Under the pieces are notes generated by a model. The model was not told the DNA's origin. It saw nothing but the letters and a program-made list of their open reading frames with translations, and searched no databases. The translations under genes and the position numbers were made by a program. From Sphaerosporella brunnea (lineage: Eukaryota; Ascomycota; Pezizomycetes; Pezizales; Pyronemataceae), in contig VXIS01000149.1 of NCBI GenBank assembly GCA_008704415.1, positions 43,842 through 107,841 on the forward strand: a DNA stretch of 64,000 nucleotides, given 5' to 3'. Of this stretch, positions 45,632 to 56,343 are shown piece after piece (the stretch's first letter is position 1; every line of letters starts with the position of its first letter).

Positions 45632-46657
45632 ATGCGCCTCCTGCCACTTCTGCTTGCCGCGGGCAGTTTTGCCCTCCCCTCCGCCCCTGACACCTCCCGG
45701 AACATCACCACCGAGCTCTTCAGCACCCTCTCCGAGCTCTCCCTGCTCGTAGACATCTCCTACTGTGTCAACGCGCTCACGCCAGGCATTTCGCAGCCCT
45801 TTTCCTGCGCCAGCTTCTGCTCACAATTCCCATCCTTCGAGCTAATAACAACCTTCCACACGGGTCTTACCCTCTCTGATTCCTGCGGCTACATCGCGCT
45901 ATCCCACGCCCCCTCTCCTCGCCGCATAGTAGTCGCTTTCCGCGGGACCTACAGCCTTGCAAACGCGCTTGTCGATCTCAGCTTCGCGCCGCAGCAATAT
46001 ATCCCGTATCCTGGTGGCGAGGAATGCCACAACTGTACCGTGCACGCAGGGTTTCTATCCAGCTGGGAGGAAACTTCAAAGCTCATTTCTCCTGTCATCG
46101 CTTCGCTGAAGGGGAAATATGAAGGGTATGAGTTAGTGCTACTGGGCCATTCCCTTGGCGGCGCGGTGGCAGCTTTGGCTGCGCTAGAGTATCACAGCCT
46201 TGGCTGGGAGCCTCAGGTTACGACGTTTGGAGAGCCAAGGGTGGGAAATAAGGGGCTTGCAGAGTTTTTGGATGCGAGGTTTGCGGATGGTGCGTATAGA
46301 CGTGTCACGCATGTCAATGATCCGGTGCCCTTGCTGCCGTTTGATCGCTTGGGGTATTGGCCGCATCAGGGCGAGGTCTTTATTGGGAAAACAGAGTTGC
46401 CGCCTGAAAAGGATGATGTGTGGACTTGTGAGGGTGCTATGGATGAGAGTTGTAGTGCTGGATCTGGTCTCACGGTTTGGGGTGGGCTGGAAAGTCATAG
46501 GGATTATTTCCACAGGTTGGGATTGTGTTTACCGCAAGGAGGATGGTTAGGGGGGAAGAAGAAGGGCTGGTTCGAGAGGGAGACGGAATGGTTCCGGAGA
46601 AAGAAGGAGTGGTGGCTGGGGAGGAAAGAGAAGGGCGGCGGAGGAGAATTGAAGTAG
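45632..46657 (+). CDS. secreted class 3 lipase
   Basis: A single exon of 341 aa. The first 18 or so residues are a signal peptide (MRLLPLLLAAGSFALP). The class 3 alpha/beta-hydrolase core follows: RIVVAFRGTYSLANALVDL (strand and oxyanion-hole region), then LLGHSLGGAVAAL with the nucleophilic Ser. VTTFGEPRVGN comes next, then VTHVNDPVPLLP with the catalytic Asp, and a late SHRDYF with the likely catalytic His. Several Cys suggest disulfides, fitting secretion. The tail after about residue 305 is unusually Lys/Trp-rich (WFERETEWFRRKKEWWLGRK) and may be disordered. It probably hydrolyses triacylglycerol or related esters outside the cell. Confidence 0.92.
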   Translation: MRLLPLLLAAGSFALPSAPDTSRNITTELFSTLSELSLLVDISYCVNALTPGISQPFSCASFCSQFPSFELITTFHTGLTLSDSCGYIALSHAPSPRRIVVAFRGTYSLANALVDLSFAPQQYIPYPGGEECHNCTVHAGFLSSWEETSKLISPVIASLKGKYEGYELVLLGHSLGGAVAALAALEYHSLGWEPQVTTFGEPRVGNKGLAEFLDARFADGAYRRVTHVNDPVPLLPFDRLGYWPHQGEVFIGKTELPPEKDDVWTCEGAMDESCSAGSGLTVWGGLESHRDYFHRLGLCLPQGGWLGGKKKGWFERETEWFRRKKEWWLGRKEKGGGGELK

Positions 46658-46987
46658 AGGGTTCATAAGGTTTTTGTTTTTTCTGAGGGCGCAAGAAGGG
46701 CGTATTGCGTGATTTCCTGTTTTTTTGGCTTGCTTTTTTGGCTTGCTTTTTTGTTGGAGTTATCACAGGAAATATCTTAATGGGCTATGTAGTCTATAAA
46801 TAATCACTCGGTCAGAGCTCCAGTTGAGAATTGTAGGAGGTGAAAATAAATTATGTTCACGAGCTCTCATCAGGGTCGATTTGCTTTCTGATGTTCGAGA
46901 TTTATCAATAAGCGCGGGAGGGGTTGCCGATGACGACATTGCATCGGATACCTCCTCACCTCTAACAACCTCCAGCCAACGAACGCC

Positions 46988-48235
46988 ATGCTGAAATCCA
47001 CCTTCAACAACCATCCGGTAACCTTCGACTTCTCCCCCTCCGAGGGCCTGACCGTCTCTCCGAGCTATGGCGACCCACCAACCACCATATCCACAAGCTC
47101 TCTCGTCTGCGTTCGTCCCGACGAGGAGCCTGATAGCTATACCCTCATCCAACAAGTGACTCCGACCGAGCTCATCTGCACCCCCATCACGAATCCACCC
47201 GCGGCCTTGCTCGACAAGTATCTCCTCCGCAAACTCCCGCCTCACCTTGATCCTAAGCTCTCCGATGTCACCATCATTGTTTCCTCTGCATCTGGCGGCG
47301 GCGCCGCTGCGGCGTTCTACGAGAACACTGTTGCCCCTCTCTGTGCAGCGCTAGAGCTGTCCCCAACCGTAATCCGCACCACATCGCCAACCACAATCTC
47401 CGAGACCGTGGCACAAGCCTCGAGCAAAGCCGGGGGGAAGCAGAGTACAATCCTCCTCCTCGGAGGTGACACAGCAGTTCACGAGGCCATCAACGCTGCC
47501 AGGGCTCCAGTAACCCTTGCAATATTTCCTCTCGGCACTGGCAACGCGCTCGCAAACTCGTATCACGTAGTCCGCGGGCGGTCGCCGGTGTATTCACTTC
47601 TTTTCGGCACACCGAAGCTCCTGCCGACTTTTACGGCGACGTTTTCAGCGGGTGCGAAGTGGGTGCATGGTGCCGCTGCTGACCCAGTTAGGGGCGCGGT
47701 CGTGCTCTCGTGGGGCTTCCATGCTTCGCTTGTGGCTGATGCGGAGACGCTGCGTGGTGAAGGGGTCGGCACTGAGCGCTTCCAGACTGCGGCGGGGGAA
47801 AATCTAAAGCCGCCACTGCATCGGTATACCGGTAAGATATCGTTTCTTGATTCCGATGGCAACTGGGAAGTTGTAGGCGAGGAGAACCACTTCTATGCCA
47901 CTGCTACGCTGTGCTCAAATCTTGAGGAGAAGTTTTGTATCTCCCCAAAGAGCGTGCCCGGGGAAATGAGACTGAGGTTGGTGTATTTTAAGTGCCTTGA
48001 AAGTGGGGAGGAGGTTATGGATCTCATGATGGCGGCATATGCCAAGGGGAAACATGTGGAACGTGACGAGGTTAGGTATGAGGCGGTCAAGGGAGTCAGG
48101 ATTGAAATTCACGAGAAGGAAGAGAAGTGGAGACGCGTTTGCGTGGATGGTGGCATTGCGGTGTTGCCGGAAGGTGGCCAGGTGGAGGTAAAGATGGATG
48201 AGAAGGAAGTTGTGAAGTTGGTCTGGGCGGATTGA
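46988..48235 (+). CDS. diacylglycerol/sphingosine kinase-like protein with an altered signature
   Basis: A single exon of 415 aa with no signal peptide. The middle region has a DAGK-type catalytic fold: VTIIVSSASGGGAAAAFYENTVAPL, then LLLGGDTAVHEAINAA and LAIFPLGTGNALANS. In active lipid kinases the nucleotide loop is GGDGT; here it is GGDTA, while the downstream PLGTGNxxA motif is intact. The C-terminal beta-rich half (GFHASLVAD, NHFYATATLCSNLEEKF, SPKSVPGEMRL) fits the second domain of sphingosine kinase-like proteins. It may be a lipid kinase with a divergent loop or a non-catalytic relative. Confidence 0.8.
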   Translation: MLKSTFNNHPVTFDFSPSEGLTVSPSYGDPPTTISTSSLVCVRPDEEPDSYTLIQQVTPTELICTPITNPPAALLDKYLLRKLPPHLDPKLSDVTIIVSSASGGGAAAAFYENTVAPLCAALELSPTVIRTTSPTTISETVAQASSKAGGKQSTILLLGGDTAVHEAINAARAPVTLAIFPLGTGNALANSYHVVRGRSPVYSLLFGTPKLLPTFTATFSAGAKWVHGAAADPVRGAVVLSWGFHASLVADAETLRGEGVGTERFQTAAGENLKPPLHRYTGKISFLDSDGNWEVVGEENHFYATATLCSNLEEKFCISPKSVPGEMRLRLVYFKCLESGEEVMDLMMAAYAKGKHVERDEVRYEAVKGVRIEIHEKEEKWRRVCVDGGIAVLPEGGQVEVKMDEKEVVKLVWAD

Positions 48236-50071
48236 TGGCTTGGCCTACCCTACCCGTATGCTTCTCTGGTTTCGTTCTCACAGCAAACACTATATATGTT
48301 CCGTTGGGGGTGTTGTGAATGGTCCATTCCGTCTAATTGTTGGAGGTGTATCGTTTCACACTCTCACCGGTATATCATGGTCACACAATATCACGCTCCA
48401 TCTTGTGGGGAATTGCAGGGTTCTGGAAGTCCAGCAGCTTCTAGATGTTGGGAGAGCAATTTTGGCAAAATGGCATCCTACCGGTACCGGTACGCAGCAC
48501 GAGCTTACCCTTTTGGCGGATGCTGCTTATAAACACAGCGACATTCGGAGACGTATCCCATACACATCCCTACATCGATATCGGATATGAGATGAAAAGG
48601 TGGATTGCTCGGACTCTCTTTGGGGGGGAAACTGGAAAAAAAAACAAAAAAACAGAAGGTTATGCCAGCCAGACAGGCACGGGCCACACGGTGAACTGCC
48701 TGCTGCCTACTTACTTACATACCAACTGACAGGTCGGTAAAGACGGCTTCCGTAGCCCCCCTCCCCTCTCCCCCCTCCCCCCCAGCTAGGGTAGGCGACA
48801 GGTTCGGGCGGTGCCGGATGCTCCAAGTTGCGCATGCTTTCAGATGTTGATTGTGCCGGGGGGTTGGGTGTGGATTGCTTGCGCAAATTATTCTCGATGA
48901 GCTTGATCGGGGTGATTGTTCGCCACTGATGGGATTGTTTGCAAACTTCTATCTATAGCTGTAAAAATCTTCTATCTGCGGCTTTTTTTTTTTTTTTTTA
49001 AAGTGCAAATGTTGATTTACCTACTCTATGTATATGATCCGCGCTGCCCAGAATCAAAGCGGTGCCACATACATTAAAGTACTCTTAACATTACCCGAGT
49101 GGAGCCAGCTCTCTCTTCCTGCCTGACATTTATGCTGTTCCCTGACAGAACCTAACTCACTAGGCCGGCCCCATCTATATACACGATAGGTAGTTTAAGA
49201 TAGTTTAACCCCTAATCTAATCTGCAGGCACACGGTGTGATGATGTAGTCAAGGGACGCCTCGCACCTGGCAAGGTACTTTCATTTATGCGTGGGGTTTC
49301 TCGAGCAGCAGTTTTCGGCCTGGGCCAGCCAATTCTGCACAAAAGGGCGATCAGCAAAACACTCGTCTCTGATCGTGAGTGCGTCTAGATCTTGGGATCT
49401 GCAATGCACAGGATTGGATGGAGACCATCGCACCAGGAAACCAAATTCGAGGTATGTACTCTACGGCGTAATGGCGCACTGCGTGGCCCCCATTCATTTG
49501 CGGCGGCGGGGATGGCGTCCAGATGGATCCCCGTCCGCCGCAAAGCGCCGAAATGCCAGGGTTGGGACACGTTTTGCCGATATGCCACTTAACGGCGATT
49601 CCCACCGTCTGATTGGCCCGCTTTGTCGTCGGCAGGGGTGGCGTGGGCCAGGTGCAGCAAGTCCGGCTAAATAGACGCCATGCAGGAACCGTCTAGATGC
49701 CCTTTGGAGGGTGTTTCGGATTGAAAGCAATGGAAACTTGAACGAGCACCTGGATGACCCTTCTTCACGGTCACGGAGATCACGAGTTGGGAATTTGTCT
49801 GGGGGGGGTGCAAATCCCCCATAAGGATCCCCTCCTCCCTCCCCCCGTTTCGTCTTTCGCTTCTTTCCCCACCGCAACATCGGTTCGACCTATTGTTAAC
49901 CGTCCTTCGTTTTTCTGTACCTATCACTTCGCTTGCGGACGCTTTTCTGCAAGTTACATTCGTTTTTTTATTCGTCTTTCGTTAACGACTGGGTCGCGTT
50001 TCTGCCTGTTGCAGGTTGGGATTGTTTGATATTTTTTAAAAGCTTGTTTTACTGGTAAACAAATACACAAG
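48236..50071. other. spacer upstream of the repetitive wall protein
   Basis: No supported gene. A T run lies at 48984-48998 and a strong hairpin at 49497-49544 is listed separately. From about 49800 on, the sequence is pyrimidine-rich and looks like the promoter and leader of the wall-protein gene. Confidence 0.5.
49497..49544. repeat. GC-rich hairpin (17-bp stem, one bulge)
   Basis: TTTGCGGCGGCGGGGAT pairs with ATCCCCGTCCGCCGCAAA across a 13-nt loop, leaving one extra base on the right arm. Its role is unknown. Confidence 0.7.
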
Positions 50072-52489
50072 ATGCGTTTCTCGCAACTTATCGCCGCTGC
50101 TATCATGGCGTCGGCGGCTACGGCTAGCTATGGCGGCAGCGACACCTACGGCGGTTCCTACGACAACTACGGCGGTTCCTACGACAACTATGGCGACGAA
50201 GTCCCCACCACCACCAGCGTCACCAAAGCGGCGGTTGCTACCACTCCTGCAGCCGTCTACGGTGGCCACAATGGGAAGGGACCCGGCAAGGACTACACGC
50301 CTACCGAGGCTCCTACCGCCTCCATGACGGGAATTCCGGGCTACGGCCACCGGGTCAGCTCTAAGGTCAGCTCGGAGCTTAAGGGAATTCCTTCGACTTC
50401 TGAGGTCCCCACCACCTACTACCCTGGCCATGGCCACGAGAGCACTCCTTCGAACTCTGTCCCCGTTCCGGCCGTGACCACCTACCACCCTGGCCATGGC
50501 CACGAGAGCAGCAGCGCCGAGGTCAAGGGCACTCCTTCGACGTCTGTCCCCGTTCCGGCCGTGACCACCTACTACCCTGGCCATGGCCACGTGAGCAACA
50601 GCACCGAGGTCAAGGGCGTCCCTTCGACTTCTGCGTACCACAGCCGCCCCGTGACTGGCATTCCCGGATACGGAGTCCCCGGCAAGGAGACTCCCACCGA
50701 GGTCAAGGGCGTTCCTTCGACTTCTGCGTACCACAGCCACTCCGTTACCGGAATCCCTGGATACGGAGTCCCCAGCAAGGAGATTCCCACTGAGGTCAAG
50801 GGCGTTCCTTCGACTTCTCCGTACCACAGCCGCCCCATGACCGGCATTCCCGGATACGGCGTCCCCGGCAAGGAGACCCCCACTGAGGTCAAGGGCGTTC
50901 CTTCGACTTCTCCGTACCACAGCCGCCCCATGACCGGCATTCCCGGATACGGCGTCCCCGGCAAGGAGACTCCCACCGAGGTCAAGGGCGTCCCTTCGAC
51001 TTCTGCGTACCACAGCCGCCCCGTGATCGGCATTCCCGGATACGGAGTCCCCAGCAAGGAGATTCCCACTGAGGTCAAGGGCGTTCCTTCGACTTCTCCG
51101 TACCACAGCCGCCCCATGACCGGCATTCCCGGATACGGAGTCCCCAGCAAGGAGACCCCCACTGAGGTCAAGGGCGTTCCTTCGACTTCTGTGTACCACA
51201 GCCACATCCCGTCCGTCACCATTTCGTCGGCCACTCCCTACTACCCTGGCCACGGCCACGGCCACGGCCACGAGATCAGCAGCAGCAGCACTAAGATCCC
51301 AAGCTACGGCCATAATACCACCAGCACTGAGCTCAAGGCTGTTTCCTCCACCACGAAGCCTCATGCTTACTCGGTCACCAAAATCCCTAGCTACGGCCAG
51401 GAGACCACCAGCACTGAGCTCAAGGCTGTTTCCTCCACCACGAAGCCACATGCTTACTCGGTCACCAAGATCCCCAGCTACGGTCACGAGACCACGGTCA
51501 AGGCTGTCCCCACCACTTCCTCGGAGAGCATTGTCTATGTCTACATCCCGGTCACCTCGAAGTCGGTTGAGTACACCACCACTGCCGTCAAGACTTTCTA
51601 CGTGACGACTTACCCCGAAGGTCTGTTCCAATTCACATGGTAGTTTAAACAGCTGTATTGACGATCAGTAGGAATCGTCTCCACCGTCCCCACCACCGTC
51701 ACCACCAGAGTGCCCTTGACCACCCACTACCTCACGGGGGCCACCAGAACCACCACCGTGCTTACCACCGTGACCGACACCGTCTTCATCGCTACGGAGA
51801 CTGACACTGTCTACCCCACCACTGTGTGCACTGAGACCGAGTCCAGCTCCGTTCCTGCTGAGACTGTCCCTAGCCACGAGACTGAGACCACTGTCCCCAG
51901 CTATCCGACTGGGACCGCTACTGAGGTCTCTGCCAAGTCTGCCACTGTCCCGTCCTACAAGACTGCCACTGGGGTCTCTATGGTTCCCACCTACGGGACC
52001 GCCACCGAGGTTTCCCCCAGCTACTCAAGCAGCCCCGTTCCGGTGAAGTCCATGCCAGGCTACGGCACCCCCTCCTACCACACCTCCTACACAACCACCA
52101 CAATCTCCACTCCCGCCACCGTAGAATCCATCTACAGCGTGCCATCCAGCACCAACACGATCGTGGTGACTCCCACTAGCCTCGTGACCATCACTACCAG
52201 CAACTGCTCCTCCTCCTCCGAGCTGCTGCCGACCTACAAGGTTACCACTCCTGCTTCCATGCCCGAGGTTACCACCCCCGCTGGCGCCGTGCCCACCTAC
52301 GTCGTGCCGCCTGTGTATAGCGCCGTCCCCAGCGGTGGCAACGCAACTGTTCCCGTACCGGCCAGCAGCAGCAGTGCGCCCGCTGCGCGGACGTACAGCA
52401 CCGACGTGTATGAGGGTGCGGCGAGCAGTGTGCGAGCAGGAGGAATTGTCGTAGCCGCTGTGGTAATGGGTGTGATTGCCCTTCTTTAG
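50072..52489 (+). CDS. repetitive GPI-type cell-wall protein
   Basis: Two exons (50072-51620, 51672-52489; 51-nt intron) give 788 aa. It has a signal peptide (MRFSQLIAAAIMASAATAS) and a Tyr/Gly-rich start with YGGSYDN repeats. Then come VPVPAVTTYYPGHGHES units, six full 31-residue repeats of the type TEVKGVPSTSxYHSRPxTGIP, and a few 29-residue KIPSYGHETTSTELKAV units. A long Ser/Thr/Pro/Val mucin-like domain follows. The C-terminus is a small-residue region (EGAASSVRAGG) and a hydrophobic tail (IVVAAVVMGVIALL) with no charged residue after it, as in GPI-anchor signals. It is probably a heavily O-glycosylated wall or adhesin-like protein; no ligand-binding domain is visible. Confidence 0.88.
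50603..51195 (+). repeat. 93-bp coding tandem repeat, six full units plus a partial unit
   Basis: Units of 93 bp encode 31 residues beginning TEVKGVPSTS and ending GVPGKETP or GVPSKEIP. Variants alternate (AYHSRPVTG, PYHSRPMTG, AYHSHSVTG), suggesting duplication of multi-unit blocks. The minus strand is also open throughout. Confidence 0.9.
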
Positions 52490-53177
52490 ATAGGAGGAGG
52501 CAAAATCTGTTGATTATTAGTTGATGCTCATTTTTTGTATGTCGTCGTTGTTTCAAGCAATAGTTGAGCCCAATGTTTAGGTGATAATGGGTGTTTTTGG
52601 TGTTGGATTCTTTTTTCCTTTTTTTTCCTTCATGCTTAACATGGATACATCAAAAATGTTTGAGTGATGAGTGATTAATCAACCCCTGGCTGGTAATATC
52701 CAAATATAAAGCGCAAGTCGTTTAAGAATGCGATTCTTTAATATTCTCTCAAGCCCGAGGACCGCCTGCCTCCCCGAATGAGGCATATTCTCAACTCCGC
52801 TAAATTTCCATGTATACTCAGCAGAGTCGGCACGGGCCGGTTGAGGTTCGGCGGTTATCGAGTTTGGGGCGGCTATTCTATCCGAAAAACTAGGTTTGCG
52901 CCCACGAAGCCGGTAAGCGTTGCGTTATCGGAAAGCTGACATTGTTCTTTGGCCTAGTATATGATGGACGGGATATCCGAGGAAACGGGCGCTTTTTTTC
53001 CAAGTCTAAGTTGGAAGGTGTGAAAGGCACCGCTGATAGCATCGCGGGAAAGATCTATTTTTTCATCCTTGTCATGGGTGGAGGCGAGGAGAATGGTGGA
53101 TTCTTCACTATCAAGCCGAAATGTAAGGCGGGATGACGAAATCTGCAGGCAACTGAATCCCCCCCCCCCCCCCTCCC
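52490..53177. other. spacer between the wall-protein and HAD genes
   Basis: No gene is seen. The region ends in a C run (53160-53173) that lies almost against the start codon of the HAD gene. Confidence 0.55.
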
Positions 53178-54032
53178 ATGGCGCGCCTCCCCACCCGCAC
53201 CATGTCCCGCATCACACATCTCCTCCTCGACTTCGACGAGACCCTAACAATTTCCGACACGATAACCGCTCTCGCCTCCACCGCCTACCATCTGCGGCCC
53301 TCCCACCTCCCACCACTCCCACCATGGCAACATTTCGTCGACGCCTACACGCGCGACTACACGGCGCACACCCGCCTGCATCCCAAGTCCTCGCGGAAAA
53401 CCAAAGCGCAGGAATTCGCCTTCCTGGACTCGCTACTCCCCGTCGAGAGCGCGTCGATCCGCAGGATCGAGGCGGCGGGGGTTTTCAAAGGGCTCAGGAG
53501 CGGGGATGTCGAAAAGGCCGGCGAGAGCGTGCGCTTGCGGGAAGGGGCGGGAAGGGTGTTTGAGGCGGCCAAGAAGCGCGGGGTGAGGACCACCGTGCTC
53601 TCGGTGAATTGGAGCAGAGCCTGGATCCGCGGCGCGTTGGAAAAGGCTGCGCCTGGAGGGCTGGAGGTCGTGTCAAACGACCTGTGTACCGACGAGAGCG
53701 GCGTCGCGACGGGGATGCTGTCGAGGCCTGTGGGCGGTGATGTGGGGATTTGGACGGCGGGGCATAAAGAGCGCTGCATGCGGAGCTGCTGCTGTGATGA
53801 GCAGGACGGGGTAACGGTGTATGTGGGCGACTCGTGCACGGATTTGATGTGTTTGCTGCTGGCGGATGTGGGTGTGGTGGTGGGGGATAAGCTGGATGAG
53901 GTTTGTGGAAGGATTGGGGTCGCGGTGGTGGAGGGGCTGGATCGGGCTGATGAGAAGCAAGCGGGGCAGGTGTTGTATAAGGTAAGCGATTTGGAGACGC
54001 TGGGGAGGTGGATTGAGACGCATTCTGAGTGA
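53178..54032 (+). CDS. HAD-superfamily phosphatase
   Basis: A single exon of 284 aa. An internal Met at 53202 gives a 276-residue form that begins MSRITHLLLDFDETLT and may be the true start. Motif I is DFDETLT, with the nucleophilic Asp and the acid/base Asp two positions later. A cap region follows (HLPPLPPWQHFVDAY...). Motif II Ser is in TTVLSVNWS, and the late acidic motif is VYVGDSCTDLMCLLLADVGVVVGD. The arrangement resembles the fungal phosphoserine-phosphatase-like HAD proteins; the substrate is not predictable. A 29-bp hairpin starts a few bases after the stop codon. Confidence 0.85.
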   Translation: MARLPTRTMSRITHLLLDFDETLTISDTITALASTAYHLRPSHLPPLPPWQHFVDAYTRDYTAHTRLHPKSSRKTKAQEFAFLDSLLPVESASIRRIEAAGVFKGLRSGDVEKAGESVRLREGAGRVFEAAKKRGVRTTVLSVNWSRAWIRGALEKAAPGGLEVVSNDLCTDESGVATGMLSRPVGGDVGIWTAGHKERCMRSCCCDEQDGVTVYVGDSCTDLMCLLLADVGVVVGDKLDEVCGRIGVAVVEGLDRADEKQAGQVLYKVSDLETLGRWIETHSE

Positions 54033-54039
54033 GTGTTCT

Positions 54040-54068
54040 CGGGCTGGCTGTTTATTTCAGCCAGCCCG
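54040..54068. repeat. perfect 11-bp stem hairpin after the HAD stop codon
   Basis: CGGGCTGGCTG at 54040-54050 pairs exactly with CAGCCAGCCCG at 54058-54068 around the loop TTTATTT. It lies 8 bp after the stop, so it should be in the 3' UTR. Confidence 0.8.
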
Positions 54069-56343
54069 GCCGGCTTAGTAGATGACCTGGCTGCGTCGGC
54101 CCAGGTCGACTTTAAAAAGTCGGTCGTTGCTCAGTACACCCATTGAAATAACCAGCGAAGTGTAATTGAAATACCAATGAAGACAATTTTCGCCTGACCA
54201 AGAAAGCAAGTTTCCTTCCTCAATCACCTTAATTCAGGGAGGCAGCACCAAGATGCGTATCTGGAATTCGCAGAATAGTACTGGTGGCTCGCAAGTGAGA
54301 ATGGGTTAGACTTTGTGTTCATGGCGGTCAAAAGCCCATGACCCAGCCCATGGGAGGGGCCGGTTACTGAGACCACTGGCAGTGATAGGTGGCCCTGTCA
54401 GCCTTGCAGAAGGACTTACCGTGCGAATCATACTGGGATATCTAGAATGTGTAGTTACATGTCTCACGTCTACCCCCAAAGCTAATCAAGCGAGTGATTT
54501 ATCATGACTCGCGGCGTTGAACGTCAACCGAAAGGAGTTGGTGTGGGTTGTAGGAGCTTAAAGGCGTTCTAGGAGATGCTGGCCATGGCCCTGGCTGAGA
54601 AAGCCTGCTATGTGCAAGTCTGTATTGCAGGGTGAAAAACAGTCGGGTGAAAAAAGTAGCTAACGACCGGACCACAACCCCACTCGAAGGCCGTGAGCTG
54701 TCGTTCGTGATATCCACACCCTCCAGTCGGCTCTATATTTGTCTTTTATTCTTCGGTGCGTAAATAGTGCATCAACATAGATCGCAAAGGACGTGCTCGG
54801 ATCGTGTTGTGTGTTGTGTGTAGTGGGGGTTTTTGCTATCCTTGCAACCTGGTGCGATGATCCTCATGAATTAGAATTCGGATTTAGGGCTGTCAAATCT
54901 CGTTTCGAGCTTGACTCTGCCCCCAGAATTAGAAGCCACGATCACGATTCGGAGTGGCTTGGGGAGCTGCTTGTGCTCTTCAAAATGATTGCTGTGGTAA
55001 GTAGTGATCTGTCGACGTCGATGCCCTTGCATAATCTGTCACTCGAGACTCAGGCTCAACGAGCCGAGGGTATGCAAAGAAACAGTATGGAAGTGCCGAA
55101 TCAACTCGGACCGGCAGCCGTGGATCCGGATCGGCCCGCTCGGAAAGCTTGATTTCGGCCCCTGAGATTGACGAGCTCAGCCGGCGTCGGGGTCCGGACG
55201 AGCACTCCGGCCGAAGCCAATCCGGACACCCTCCACCCGCTGGGCGTCCCGCTGGCTGCCCGGCGACAAGCTCCGCGAGCCACGTTGACGCCTTCTCCGG
55301 GGTTCTAGAAAAAATGTGACAAAAGGACGCTGCCTCCCGAGATTGATGGATCCGGGCGCGATGTATATATAAACAGAAGCGAGCCCGAGCAGAAGAAGCA
55401 CTCCGAGACCAAAGCGTTCGCAATTCAACCACTCGGATGTACCTGCTTCTTAGTGCGCGGTCTGCGAACACGCTCGAGATTTTGGGTCTTCGAGGTTCGA
55501 AGTCGTGAAAGCCTGCTGCATATTTGGCACCGGAGACCTGGCAGGCTAAGGATTTTTTCCATCGCTGGACGCGTCTTCCATGATCGTGTTCCAACGCAAA
55601 AATATAAACCCAGGTCTGAGCGTCTTTTGGCGCTTTTGCGGCGACGAGGCTCAACGGTGAGCAGGGGCAAGCAAGGCTGGGGTGGCTCCCCCTTTGGATG
55701 CAGCTTCAAGACTTGAAACTTCTAGAGAACCCCAACCGTCCTAAACACCCACAACTCCCCACCCCCCCCCCCCCACCTCCTCTTTCATTCTGCATTTTCT
55801 CCCGGTGCCGTCACCGCTGCCCTTCGTTTCATCTGTGGATACCTCTCTTATCCTTCTTGCTTTACTAGCTACGTGCTTGAACGCTCAAATATCTCCTTGC
55901 TTGTCGTGCTTTTTCCTTGTTTCTGTCCCTATCTAATAATCACCACCCCACCCCCCCCCCCCCATCTGGATCTGATCGGCACCATACATACCGTAATCGC
56001 TGTGCGCGCCTTGAGATCAACACTGCGCTGTTTCTCGGCTTCGAAGATCGCGCCCCGACTCACGTCATTCGTTCACCCACCCGAGAGTTCCCACTTGGAG
56101 TAACAGCACTGCTTCTCACTCCGGGTCCGTATAAGAACTTGCCGGCGATCCTCCGCACTTCTCCCCGGCAATTACATTCCCAGATAGCCAGTAGCCTCCG
56201 GAAGCCGCCGAGTGAACACCTTCAGGGGAACTAAACGCGCCGTTGAGAAGAACGACCACGAGCGAAAAGGGATATCACCGCCGCCGCTGAAACAACCTAG
56301 GCGCACACGACTTACAGAACGAGACGTATTCTGAGATTCATAA
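54069..56343. other. 2.3-kb spacer without a recognised gene
   Basis: Several open frames exist on both strands, but none shows a family motif. A TATA-like ATGTATATATAAACA at about 55360 and AAAATATAAACCCA at about 55599 are conspicuous. C runs at 55760-55774 and 55950-55964 precede the TBC gene. The end is its long 5' leader. Confidence 0.5.

Noticed and set aside
45181..45690. Ser-rich and Arg/Glu-rich ORFs across the pyrimidine tract
   Set aside because: Triplet repeats keep every frame open. The lipase start at 45632, with its signal peptide, explains the coding signal.
25077..48235. biosynthetic gene cluster around the PLP decarboxylase, GST and lipase
   Set aside because: No synthase, transporter or pathway regulator lies among them. 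The neighbours are housekeeping genes and transposon debris.
50036..51631. 531-codon minus-strand ORF opposite the wall-protein gene
   Set aside because: It is a by-product of the 93-bp repeat and codon bias of the plus-strand gene. Its composition is repetitive, and the sense gene has a signal peptide, an intron and a GPI tail.
54980..55654. 224-codon minus-strand ORF
   Set aside because: No family motif, no splice context, and mixed composition. It is more likely spacer.
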